Assembly: GCA_020912385.1 (NCBI GenBank)
Contig: CP087215.1
Location: 310,001-374,000, forward strand
From: Neofusicoccum parvum
Taxonomy: Eukaryota; Ascomycota; Dothideomycetes; Botryosphaeriales; Botryosphaeriaceae
DNA length: 64,000 nucleotides
Direction of reading: 5' to 3'
Part shown: in pieces, positions 16,269 through 27,556 of the stretch
Layout: each line of letters starts with the position of its first letter
Numbering within the stretch: the first letter of the stretch is position 1
Program-made: the position numbers and the translations under genes
Notes under the pieces: model-generated
What the model saw: only the letters and a program-made list of their open reading frames with translations
The model's database searches: none
What the model was told of the DNA's origin: nothing

Positions 16269-16940
16269 GCTATGTGAGTGAGGGCTCGAAGCATGTATGA
16301 AGATGGTGAGGCGATTTGGTGTATGCGGAACCAGTTTTCATATTTGTACGCGACTGTTACTCACATGCCACGGCAATGAGTCAAGCGGGCTCCGCTACAT
16401 ACATCTGGGTTAGAAAACGCGCCGAGGAATTCCTACCATGAAATCCTCAAGCTCATCGACAAGACTGTAGACAATGGTGCTCGTTGGGCAGTCGGAGTCT
16501 GTGCAACTTCTCCAACATCTGGAGGAGAAAGAGTTGGGATAAAAAGAAATTGGAACAGCAGTCCATATACGCTGGAGCTTAGAATGCTCGGAAAATTCCC
16601 TGAGAAACTCGCTAATGGATTTCTTAATCCAGGCCGTAGAAGCAGCTGTATCCTCCACATTAGTGAAGGGGCTCACGAGTGGAGATGGGTCGGAGAATGG
16701 ATTCACGCTTGGTCAGTCCAAGCCTCATTAGCGAAACCGATGGCGGGGCACGAGGTTGTGGAGAAGGGTGGAGACGATACAAAGACCGAAGATAAGAGCC
16801 GGTCGGATAAGAGGAAATGTGAAAGTGCCCGACAGCATATTGCCGAGCCGATGACAACCGCCGCACCAAGCGATGCATAATCTTATCAAACGTTGATGTC
16901 CATCATACCGATCAGCTTTCCTAAGCGTAAGCCAGTCCAA

Positions 16941-17580
16941 GAAAGCTCAACAGGTCACTTTTCTGACCGCCACACACGCGGTTGAGGACCGAGTTGATTC
17001 GCTTGCACTCATGCTCTGCCGTGGCTCTGACGCTTATACTGCCGCACACGTTCCTGCCTGCTCGACGTGGCTGATTCATCTTATCTTGTCAACAACGCTT
17101 CCATCTATCATGTCTGCTATGCTCGGATCGTTGGACTGGGCAACCCTTGGTCCAAAGGCTGCGTTAGGATGACTCTCCGAGTACGATCTGAGAAACCCAC
17201 TAAATAGTCTGGGACGTTTCATGACAAATTGGCCATGTTTACGGTCGGAGTCCGAGTCGGTAGTATTTCCTCACGGGAAGTTCTCTCAGCCACCTTTTGT
17301 TCGTTATCTACAATAAGCTTGCAGTCAAATCAGATGCTCGTCAAGTTCATAGAAGTGCAGAAATCGCTATCAGAAAGTCAAGAGGAGTACCAGCTTGCCA
17401 TACGGCCTGACTTGACTTACTTTCGGCAGCCTTTGAACTATCAGCGTCCGGAGGTCTTGGAAGGACTTCACAGACCAGTTCAGTGGTAAGTCCTCAGAAA
17501 CGTCTAAACCCATTCACTGTGAATAAAGGTTACCGGTTCTATAATCATTGTTTCCTCCTCTTTCTTGTATAGACTGACAG
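16941..17580. other. Region upstream of P450-A
   Basis: 0.64 kb. A short plus-strand frame at 17229-17489 (86 codons, hydrophilic end) has no recognised relative and ends before P450-A. The rest is presumably the P450-A promoter. Confidence 0.35.
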
Positions 17581-19430
17581 ATGAAGATGTTCAATACATA
17601 CACTACAAACGCGACCGACGCTTCGACAAGCGCTTTGAGCATTGCAAGGACAGGCTTTGAGATGCCATCAGCTCCCATTGTCACAAACGTTCTATGTCTT
17701 CTGGCAGCTTCAATAGTCTTCCTGATTGCGTACGCTTTCCAGGAGTCTAAGTCGAATGCGTCGATTCTGAATCCGAAGCGACCGTTTGAACTTACCTATG
17801 CGAGGGCTAAAAAGCAATTCGGCATCAGTGCCCGTGAGTTGATTCAAGACTGGTTCACCAACCATCCAGAGGAGCCAGCTCGCGTTATGGCCGACATTGG
17901 CATGATAACGATCCTGCCCCCGAAGATGGCGAACGAGATCCGGAACGACCCACGCCTGAACTTTTTCAAGACACTTCACCAGGTATTTGTGGCACCATCC
18001 TTGTCCACTCGTGATTTATTTCTAAACATACCAGGTTTTCCATGCCGAGCTTCCCGGCTTCGAGGGTTTCAAGGAGAGCTCGAGAGACACGCAAATCGTT
18101 CAGCAGGTCCTCATGAAGGAGCTTACCAAACATCTTGGTGAGAATTGGCTTTGCAAAGTCTGGGAAGCTGCTTGGTTGGCCACTAACGATATTTGTCCGG
18201 GTAGACCAGGTCACGGAGCCCTTGGCGGAGGAGACAGCCCTTGCACTCGATGATATTTTCCATGCCGATCAAGGCGAGTATCATCTGCAATCCAGAGAGA
18301 ATGCGCACTGATATTAATAACGAACTCAGAATGGCATCAAATCGAGCTGAAGAACAACATTTTGCAGCTAATCGCGCGCATATCTTCCCGTGTATTCCTC
18401 GGCGAGCAGCTATGCCGTAATGAGGAATGGCTTACAATCACCAAGGAGTACACCACGAGCGCCATTGCTGCAGCCGAGCAGCTTCGTTCGTGGCCTGGGT
18501 TCACCCGCTTGTTTGTGCACTGGTTCCTTCCACGTTGCCGCAAGCTTAGAATGCTCGTCAAGAAGGCACGGGCGGTCATCGGCCCCGTCATAGAGCAGCG
18601 CCGAAAGGAAAAGCTTGCTCTGAAAGCAGAAGGAAAGACCGTCAAGTTCAACGACGCAATTGAGTGGTTTGAACGAACTTCCGGCGGACGCTACTACGAT
18701 CCTGCTAACGCACAGTTGTTCATGTCAACTGCGGCCATTAACTCCACTACGGATTTGATATGTCAGGTTATGACGGATCTTGCGCAGCATCCAGACGTAG
18801 TCGAGGCCTTGCGCGAGGAAGCCGTCACCGTCGTCGCCGAGAACGGCTGGAAGAAGGTCTCACTATATAAAATGAAGCTCCTGGATAGCGTCCTGAAAGA
18901 GAGTCAGCGCTTAAAACCAATCGCGACTGGTAAGCTTGCTCGTTCACTCCCACAGCAATTTGCAGCCCCATCACAATATGCCCCGGCTGAAAGTTGATTG
19001 GCTCGTAGTTTCGATGCGCCGGCTCGCACTTGAAGACGTCAAGCTCTCTGACGGCACTCTGGTCCGTAAGGGCCAGATGTTGGCAGTGTCATCTCATCTC
19101 ATGTGGGATCCTCGCGAATACGATAAGCCATATGAATGGGATGGGTATCGCTTCTATCGGATGCGTCATACGCCAGGAAAAGAGAATGTGGCCCAGTTTG
19201 TCAGCACCAACCCGAACCATCTCGGCTTTGGCCACGGCATACACGCATGTCCCGGCCGATTTTTCACCGCCAACGAGGCCAAAATTGCGCTCATTCACAT
19301 TCTGCTCAAGTATGACTGGAGGCTTCTGCCTGGGTCGGCTCCGAAACCACGCCCCTCCGGGATCTTCCTGTCCGTGGATCCGCTCACCAGAATTGAGATT
19401 CGCAGACGCCAGGAAGAGGTCAAACTCTAG
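17581..19430 (+). CDS. Cytochrome P450 (P450-A), ent-kaurene-oxidase-like, paralogue of P450-E
   Basis: Five exons (17581-17982, 18035-18137, 18205-18273, 18330-18929, 19009-19430) give 531 residues. An N-terminal membrane anchor (about residues 35-52) is followed by the NPKRPFEL hinge. The I-helix region has AAINSTTDL, the ExxR helix reads KESQRLKP, and the heme loop reads FGHGIHACPGRFF with the Cys ligand. The enzyme is ER-bound and oxidises a terpenoid-type substrate using P450 reductase and perhaps the cytochrome b5 encoded at 23.6 kb. The third intron (18274-18329) starts with GC (aag|gcgagt); the paralogous intron in P450-E starts with GT. Exons 2, 3 and 5 are 103, 69 and 422 nt, exactly as in P450-E, which shows descent by duplication. 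Confidence 0.92.
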
Positions 19431-20147
19431 GCTTACGGAAGCGTGACGGGCTTTCGTCGTGAGACCTTTCCGTCTGCACATCTCAGCTTGAACTTTGCGC
19501 GAAAGAACTACTGCTGGCGTCATTTAGTGGTTCATAGCCTGTATATAGTAAATTACAGTGTTCCTGAGTGAATAAAATCAAGGGCTGGCTGATAGCAAGG
19601 CCTGTTAGCACTTGATGTCAGTTCACCAGTGTGGTCATTGTTTTGATATCGTACGGGATGTTTAATAAGACCAATATCCATTTCCAAAAAAAAAAGAATC
19701 CCGAGGTCTACATGAAAAAAATCACGGCGTCGTAGCGTCCGAATGACAGGGAAAATTTCAAATGGCAAAATTACAGTTTCTTCGTAATCTTTCATGGCAG
19801 GGTTTGTTCCTCGCTCTCCTCGATTCGACACTGTTCCATGCCTTCGAAAAGAGAAGCTAATTGCGCCGTAAAATCACCGTCTCCGCAAGGAAGATTTTTG
19901 TGCAGGAGCTACGAAAATGACCGGTCGGTAGATACTTGAGCTACCACGCATGTATTCTTGTCCATCCGGACCTACAGCGGTACTTTGTTGGGTCCGTTCT
20001 TAGAAATGAAAATGTCCGGTGCCAAGCCCTCTATGGCGTATTTTTGGCGCAAAAGATCACGATATCATCGTAGAAATTATCATATAAATGATTGGACGCT
20101 TGGAGCATGCATGTTCTTTAAAATTATTGACCTTGCAGGCGTCCAAG
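19431..20147. promoter_or_regulatory. Intergenic, with promoter of diphosphomevalonate decarboxylase
   Basis: 0.7 kb between two plus-strand genes. TATAAAT at 20083-20089 lies about 60 bp upstream of the next start. No gene seen. Confidence 0.5.
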
Positions 20148-21364
20148 ATGGGTGACCAACGCATCTACAGTGCCGTTGCCACAGCTCCAGTCAACATCGC
20201 CACGATAAAGTCAGCAACAAGAAGCATTCGCATTCAGCAAGTACTGACCCATGTTGCAGGTATTGGGGCAAACGCGATGAAAACCTCAACCTACCAACCA
20301 ACTCCTCCCTCTCCGTAACCCTCTCACAGGATGATTTGCGCACGCGCACTACCGTGTCGTGTTCAGCGTCCTATTCGGGAGATACTATCGTCCTCAATGA
20401 CCAAGTGGGAGACGCTTCCGCACCCCGTCTCCAGAAATGCCTCACCGATCTTCGCATCCTCCGCCGAAAGCTGGAGGCTACAGACCAGACGCTGCCTCCC
20501 TTGTCCCGCTATGGCATCCACATTGTCAGCGAAAACAACTTTCCTACGGCCAGCGGCTTGGCTAGCAGCGCGTCAGGCTTCGCTTGCTTGGTTCGTGCCA
20601 CGGCCGAACTTTACAGTCTCTGTGCCACTGTGTCGGCCGCCGAGCTGTCCGGCATTGCGCGATTGGGGTCCGGCTCTGCATGCCGCAGCCTGATGGGCGG
20701 TTACGTAGCCTGGGACCTCGGCAACGAGCGGGATGGATCTGACAGCAGAGCGAGGCAAGTGGCGGCGGCAGCGCACTGGCCAGATATCCGGGCGCTCATT
20801 CTCGTCGTGCGTGACCGGAAAAAGGACGTGAGCAGCTCGAGCGGCATGCAGCTGACGGTGCGAACAAGTGAACTAGCAGCGTACCGAGCAGAGCGGCTTG
20901 TGCCGGTGCGCATGCGGCAGATGGAGGCCGCTGTGATGGGGAGAGACTTCGAAGCTTTCGGAAGGCTTACTATGATGGAAAGCAACTCGTTCCACGCTCT
21001 GTGCTTGGACACACACCCGCCAATCATGTACATGGACGACTCCTCTCGTGCGGCGATCAGAATCGTGGAGCACCTCAACGCTCGAGCTGAGAAGATAGTG
21101 GCTGCATATTCGTTCGATGCAGGACCAAATCCTGTCATTTTCTATTTGGAGGAACACCAGGCCCGCGTTGCTGGTAGCTTCAAGGCCCTGCTCCCAGGAA
21201 AGCAAGGCTGGGACAGTGGCCGTGGCAAGGAGATCTACACCAATGATACCTTCGCTCTGGCTTCGCTGGATGCAGACGTGGCCGTGTTGAACGCCTCCGT
21301 CTCCAGAGTCATCTTGACTGCCGTAGGTGATGGTCCAAGGTGCATCGAGAGCACAGTTTGTTAG
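20148..21364 (+). CDS. ERG19: Diphosphomevalonate decarboxylase (cluster copy)
   Basis: Two exons (20148-20209, 20260-21364; 50-nt intron) give 388 residues, close to the 396 of the yeast enzyme. It decarboxylates mevalonate 5-diphosphate to isopentenyl diphosphate with ATP, in the cytosol. The splice joins ...IATIK to YWGKRD, recreating the family N-terminus (APVNIATIKYWGKR). Other marks are NSSLSVTL, the ATP-binding loop PTASGLASSASGF, the region SGMQLTVRTS, and the catalytic Asp in YSFDAGPN near the C-terminus. It is convergent with mevalonate kinase, 290 bp away. All catalytic landmarks are present, so I expect an active enzyme. Confidence 0.96.
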
Positions 21365-21653
21365 GTTCGCGAAGACGGGACATGCATACTCAATGAATAC
21401 ATCAATCTATCCTTATTCCGCCTCCACCTTCCTCTCGATAGGGAATCATTCCAGCGTTTCTCAGCGAGGTGGTCGAAGAAAGAAAACACCGCTAACCACC
21501 CATTCATTCTTATATCCCACTGTTCTTTGAGGACAATTTTTAGCAATTCGCAGATAAAAAATGGAACACAAACCGCTCCCACACTTACAGGGCGTGCGCT
21601 CGCCTGCTTCAAGCCGTTTACTGAGTATCTCCGATGACAATATCCACCGCCAA

Positions 21654-23141
21654 CTACCTCCAGAACTTCCAACCCTCCCAACACTTGCTAATAGCGTCTT
21701 CGGGGAATGCCTTTTGACTAATGCTCACCAATGCCTCCACGCCCTCGCAGCCTGCTGCGTTCAGAAAGCTCTCCTGGTCGATTTCTTTGCCATTGCGTTG
21801 GACAGCGGGCCACAGCACGCCGACGCCATCGCCAGCAAGCGTCGCTTCGTACTTTTTGAATCCTTCATTCGCCAGCGTTCTTTCCAAGTCCAAGAGTGTC
21901 TGCAGAGTTTTCGTCGCGCTCATATGGATCTCATCGGTCGAATCATCCCGGAAGAGGTCCCGACTGTCGATTCCGGGCTTGAGGAGCGTGATGGTACAGC
22001 CTCCGCCGCCGGCACCAGTAAGCTTCGTCCAGCCGATGCCGGTGTGATCAATGAGCGCGCGGATCCGCTCCAGTCGTGGGTGGGATACACCAAGCGCCAC
22101 AAGAAGGCCGTGATTTGCAGCCATCAGGTCACCAAGGTGCTGGCGTATTGCTGAATCCCCGCATTCCGGATCTCTGCTGGTGATGATACTGTACGCGGAT
22201 TTCGAAATGCCGTGGATGGCGTCGAGAATGTGCTCTACAATGGCCGGATACGCATTTTTGAAAGCCTGGACTCTAGCAACCTCAATGGCGGTGCTACGGG
22301 GCGTTTCCGTGTTGACGATTAGGAGAGGGAACTCCGGAAAGTCGCGCAATGATGTGACGAGCGGAAGCCCTCCCTTCGTGTTCTGGAAAAGAACAGCTTT
22401 CCCACCGCTGGAAACTGTGTTGTCTACGCCTGATGGGTTACCGTGATAACACAGCTCGCCGACAAAAGCCCACCTATTTATGTATTTCAGGTGCAGCTCT
22501 GACTCGATGGGAGACTGGTTGTTGCAGGGCCTACTGAGTGCTCTCTGTTGAAGTAGCAGCGCAGTAGCTAGGCACACTGTGACGCTGGCGCTGCTTCCCA
22601 AGCCTGCACCAATCGGTATCGAGGAGCGAAGAGTGTAAGTGCAGGCAGCCGACTTCTGGGAGCTTAGCGAGAGGAAAAGGTAGAGAAATGCAGATACAGA
22701 GGCCAGATGAGCTTTACGGACGCACTGTGGCTTGCCTAAACTGACAGCTTGTACGTGCGGTTGAAGCGCCTCAGTAAGATCAGGATCGAGAGCGGTGACG
22801 AGGTCGTAGTGATATTTCTTCTTGCCAGGAGCGGAGAAAGCCACCCATGGTAGTTCTTTGATATCCCAGCTGTGGCAAAGCCCAATGTCGGGGAAGTGGA
22901 GGGATACAGTAGTACGGCTCGAATTAGAGGGAAAGGTGACAAGTAGGTATGAGCGAAGCGATATCGCTGCAGCAATCGCAGCCTATTGTTCCGTTAACGA
23001 TCAATCTCCCCGTGAAAAAGGCCTTCTCACCTTATCATAGACCACAGCATGCTCCCCATACAGAATAACCTTGCCAGGTGCGGAGACCATAAACGAAGAT
23101 ACTAAAGGCTGGGAGGGGCTAATAACGACATGCGTATTCAT
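21654..23141 (-). CDS. ERG12: Mevalonate kinase (cluster copy)
   Basis: Two exons (23141-23031 and 22982-21654; 48-nt intron) give 479 residues. The three GHMP-kinase motifs are intact: SAPGKVILYGEHAVVY at the N-terminus, IPIGAGLGSSAS for ATP, and KLTGAGGGGC near the C-terminus; NPSGVDNT is also typical. It phosphorylates mevalonate to phosphomevalonate in the cytosol. A TATATAG at 23153-23160 is only about 12 bp before this ATG, so translation may start at the second Met (ATG at 23090), which would give the MVSAPGKV start seen in related enzymes. It is convergent with the decarboxylase gene and tandem with cytochrome b5. Confidence 0.95.
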
Positions 23142-23595
23142 GCTTCCCGAGTCTATATAGTGGAGGAACTCAGGAGCAAGTGTGTTGATAATGCGTACGG
23201 AGGAAGTTTATCAGCGGCCCGCAGAAGCTAAAGCGTTCAAACTCGTGGTGATCTTAAAGTGTAATGATTGCGCGGGTTTTCGGCATTTTAAGTACAAGGT
23301 GCGATATAAAGGACAATCTTCGGAATTCTCAAAAGCCGAAGAGATCCATAAATCGCAATTAATGACATTTCTACACGGAGCTTTTGGGTCCACCGGGTTT
23401 CCATTTTCTTCTAAGCGTTATTACCCTCAGAGAAAATCTAAGAACAATATACACGCCATAAAGACAACCATTGATCCTGAAAAAACAATGGTTCCGAAGC
23501 CGTGTATCAAATTCTTTAAACCTAAGCGTTGATTCATTCAAAGTACACAAAATGAAGCAAAAAAGGACTATCTAATACTTGTACTGGATGCCAAT
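23142..23595. other. Intergenic between cytochrome b5 and mevalonate kinase
   Basis: 454 bp holding the mevalonate-kinase promoter (minus-strand TATA at 23153-23160) and the cytochrome b5 3' end. An open plus-strand frame (23182-23532) is Lys-rich and unrecognised; I treat it as chance. Confidence 0.45.
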
Positions 23596-24290
23596 CTAGA
23601 GGGAGTAATATGCAAGAAATATTAAGCCGCCACCTATCAGCAGTGCCGTGTACACGCTAATACCAGAATCATTGACATATCTTGCATCAACCGACTTCGA
23701 AGGCTCCCAACTGGATTGGACAATGTCTCCAGGCTATAGGAAAGAAGTGAGGGCATTAGCATTTTTAGTCTCTTTCTTTTTCTACCCAGAGGCAACACGC
23801 GACACCCGTTATCCCTATAACTTCTCTACGGGGCAGCTTTCCCAATTCGTTGGAACAGAAGACTAAAGGTTTTAAAGACCATAATGAAACACTGGATAGC
23901 ATACTAGAAGAAACCCAAACCGAAGTCCGGGGTGCCACGTACCTGTCTCTTGAGGGTTCCAACGAGCAAGTTATTCAAGATTTCATGGGCCTCATCGCTA
24001 TGCCCAATATCCTTAAATGCATCCGAAGCATCCTGACCGGCGATGTCTAGCAATACCTCTTCACCACCCCTAGTCCAGGTTTCAGAGTTAGCATGTGTAA
24101 ATCGATAGCATGTGTAGCTGGTTGGGAGGCGCGCTCATACGAGGCACGGGAACTAGAGCGCATCGACTTACGGGTGTTCCTGGAGGAAGCTACTACAACT
24201 ATATACTTTATCGTTCACGATAATATATAGATCATCCTTGGTAGTATGCTTCGAAACGTCAGAGAGGGTGAACTCTTGAATTGCGGACAT
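23596..24290 (-). CDS. Cytochrome b5, tail-anchored
   Basis: Three exons (24290-24172, 24069-23943, 23733-23596) give 127 residues, in phase throughout. Exon 1 starts MSAIQEFTLSDVSKH, a classic cytochrome b5 opening. The first splice rebuilds the heme-binding EHPGGEE, and the second heme His lies in DIGHSDEA. The last exon ends in a hydrophobic anchor (YTALLIGGGLIFLAYYSL), so the protein should sit in the ER membrane facing the cytosol. It passes electrons to P450s or desaturases. Only the first exon is visible as a simple ORF. The last intron (23942-23734) is long at 209 nt. Placement among six P450 genes suggests it is a dedicated redox partner. Confidence 0.9.
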
Positions 24291-25129
24291 TTTTATCCGT
24301 GTAGAAGGGTTCCGCGAAATGACTGAGAAGTCGAAAATCAAATGACCGTAAAATGATGATTGTTCCTCTTGAAACAAAATGTACATAATTTAAATATAGT
24401 AGTAGCTCGTTCCTAAGCTGAAGTCAAAAAGCAACTATCCGACAATGTAAATCAGCCGACCAAAGGCTTGCTGTGTTAGATTCCGCTGAACCGTCGACTA
24501 AGGAGCATGCGTCCCAGCTCTTCCTCCTAACAAAAAAGAGTTCTTTAATAAATTATCTCTGTCCTCTAAATCACTCTATCATAAAGCTCAGGCTGTGCTA
24601 GCAGGGTGATGCAGGAGCCCAACGAAACTAAATTCGCCGGGCTCGGACTCCGGCGACGGAATTCTTACCGGGGCCAACGCACGGTCAATTTGCACGTATC
24701 GGTATAATACTCCCCTTTCAAACTGCAAAATTACTAGAAGGATTCTAAATGTGAAAAGGCACGCAGTTCGGTGAAGTCTATATCTGTGCATTCGAAGTTC
24801 CGCTGATACGGTTGGATTTGAGAGCTGTCGTGGCCGTAAGAGACGGTGGATTGACAAGGCGCGCTAGAAACTTCGAGTTCGAGACTTGTGATTGGTCAGA
24901 CGCAGGTGAATGGGCGATAAGATTCAGCGGTGAAGGATAGGGCAGTGACAGCATTTGTAACAGTTTGTGCAGAGCCATCCATCCCAAGTACCTCCAGGAA
25001 TTCGAGTTCTGTTGCTTTTCAGAGGCAGTTTCTGAGCCAGATTAAGTTGCAGTGCGTAGCCTCTCGGCTTCAAAATGCTCAACAATAAGGCTGACCAATC
25101 TTGCAGAACCCACAATACACACAAAAAGA
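24291..25129. promoter_or_regulatory. Divergent promoter between cytochrome b5 and MFS transporter 1
   Basis: 0.84 kb between divergent genes, fairly AT-rich in 24300-24600. No gene or strong box recognised. Confidence 0.45.
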
Positions 25130-26849
25130 ATGGACGCAGGTTCGGGCAGCAGCACAGTCCCCAGTGCTGTCAACGGAGCTTCCAGGGCTGAAAACCGGGA
25201 TGCACAAGCTAGCCCTGCCACCGCAATGGGTGATATCGCAATACAGGATCCAAATACTGTATGGTGGGATGGTGACGCGGATCCTGGAAATCCGATGAAC
25301 TGGAGCCAGCCAAAGAAATGGACGAACATCTGCCTGGTGTCCTTCATCTGTTTCGTCACACCCCTTGCCTCCTTCATGTTAAGCCCCGGAGTGCCCGACG
25401 TCATGAGAGAATTCGAAAGTTCCAGCAACTTCGTGGCTTCATTCATCATTTCAATTTACATCCTCGGCTTCGCTATCGGGCCCTTGGTCCTCGCTCCCCT
25501 CTCAGAGATCTACGGACGCTCGCCGGTCTACCATGTAGGGAATCTCGGCTTCCTGGTCTTTACCATACTCTGCGCTGTCTCAAATAGCATGGAAATGCTG
25601 ATGATTTGTCGGTTTTTCTCGGGAGTCTTTGGGGGTCCAGCTGTGACAATTGGGGGAGGGACGGTGGGCGATCTGATGCCCCCAGAAAGCAGAGGTCGTG
25701 CGATGGCTATTCGTACGATTGGACCAATTATTGGGCCTGTGATAGGCCCAGTCAGTGGGGGTTTCTTGATAGAAGCCGCCGGATGGAGGTGGGTGTTCTG
25801 GCTCATGGCCATTTTGGTATGTCTTCGGCGCAAGCCCGTCTTTGTATCTTCCCCTTCATGCGGTTGACTACCCCTTCCGATCGCTGTTATGCTAGCTTCA
25901 TGGCACTAACGGAAAATTGGTGTTCAGACTGGCGTCATGACCGTGGCATGCCTGTTCTGTCTCCCAGAAACGTACGCACCCGTGCTTCTCGCCCGCAAAG
26001 CCGCTCGTCTCCGGAAAGCTACGGGCAATCAAGCTCTTCGTTCTAGACTTGATAATAACACGTCCACGAGAGAGCTTTTCCGTCGTTCGATTATCCGGCC
26101 CATCAAACTACTCGTCCTTTCGCCAACAGTTACGTTCTTAGCTCTTTACATCGGGGTTATATATGGAACATTTTTCCTGCTCGCCACAACATTCACCTTT
26201 GTATTCCAGGAACAATACGGTTTCAGCAGCGGAATCGTCGGTCTTACATACCTCGGTACTGGCGTTGGTCAGCTGCTTGCGGTTCTATTATCTGGGCCTT
26301 TGTCCGATTACGCAGTGATAAGGGCCAAGACGCAGAACGGGACTTTGAAGCCAGAAGATCGGTTGCCTTTGTGGCTAATCGTGCCACCTGCGATGTGCAT
26401 CCCGACTGGACTCTTTTTGTATGGCTGGACGGTACAGCACCAGACCCATTGGATCATTCCTCTTCTTGGCAATGCGATTTTCGGGTATGGGTTGGTTTCC
26501 TGCGTGGTGAGATGCCCTCGAGAATCAACGGAAGATATGGACTACATGTCATTTTTAAACTCGTAGCCGTGAAGCTAACGGACTTCCACAGACAACAATT
26601 CAAACTTACCTCGTCGATGCCTTTACTTTATATTCTGCTTCTGCAATGGCCGCCAATACAATTCTACGAAGTTTCTTTGGAGCATTTTTGCCACTTGTGG
26701 GCCTGGATATGTATGAAATCCTCGGTTTCGGGTGGGGCAACTCACTCTTGGGCTTTGTCACGCTGGCCCTGATTCCAATTCCGACGATATTTAGCATTTT
26801 TGGCGAACGCATCAGAAAGAAAGGCACATCTTGGTATCGAGTTAATTGA
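25130..26849 (+). CDS. MFS transporter 1 (drug:H+ antiporter DHA1 type)
   Basis: Three exons (25130-25816, 25928-26506, 26592-26849), all phase 0, give 507 residues. A hydrophilic N-terminus with the DPGNPMNWSQPKKW signature precedes about 12 membrane segments. The loop motif APLSEIYGRSPVY and the antiporter motif C region (TIGPIIGPVIGPVSGGFL) are clear. Family members export small molecules across the plasma membrane by proton antiport. In this cluster it is the likely exporter of the end product, and may contribute to self-protection. Introns of 111 and 85 nt are longer than the local norm. Confidence 0.92.
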
Positions 26850-27556
26850 ATCAGGGACTATGTGACGCCACGAAGCGGAGAAGCGAAAGTTGGACAAGGT
26901 AGTCATGCGCACAAAGTTTCGTTTGTAGGAAAAGGGAACGGCATACTCTCGTCTGGACAAAGGACAAATTTCGGCCGTAGAAGAGAGGGGCACTGAGGTC
27001 TATTCTAGAGTTAGTATGAAAAGACCCCAGGTCTCACCTGCGCTTCAGCGTGCAGGACACATCGATATTCGAAAGTCAAAATGATCCCTACAAGCCAAAT
27101 ATCTTATATAAGGTGACTGCGAAAAGGTAGCTCCTATCTAAGTCGACGAAGCCCAACCATGATGTCGTGAAGGGAATTGCGGATGGAAGAGTGGAAATTG
27201 ACTGGATTACTACTAATTGAAAATATTCTTAAATCTCTACTAGCCCAGATATAATCGAAGTTCTACCAATGAGAGTCCAGATTTCCCGGCAAGAGAATGT
27301 ATCGTTGTTCTGATTAGCACCCACCAACTACAGATAGAAGTGTAGGCGATGTCATATAACTAATTCTAAAGCTCGGTATCCGAGACAGTTGTGGAAAACT
27401 GCCGACTCAGGATTTGAAAACTCGGATCTGTGGGTCTAGCGTGGTAAATATATATCGCAGTACCTGATATTCGCGAAATAGCCTGCTGGATACCGACAAC
27501 GGGCCCTCTACTACCCTTTTTCAATTATTTTCGGCGACGAGGCCTCCTTGGGACAG
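26850..27556. promoter_or_regulatory. Intergenic, promoter of MFS transporter 2
   Basis: 0.7 kb between two plus-strand transporters. ATATATAT at about 27447-27455 lies roughly 100 bp before the next ATG. No gene seen. Confidence 0.45.

Noticed and set aside
17229..17489. 86-codon plus-strand frame before P450-A
   Set aside because: The end looks somewhat coding, but there is no family match and no connection to P450-A, whose own start and anchor are clear.
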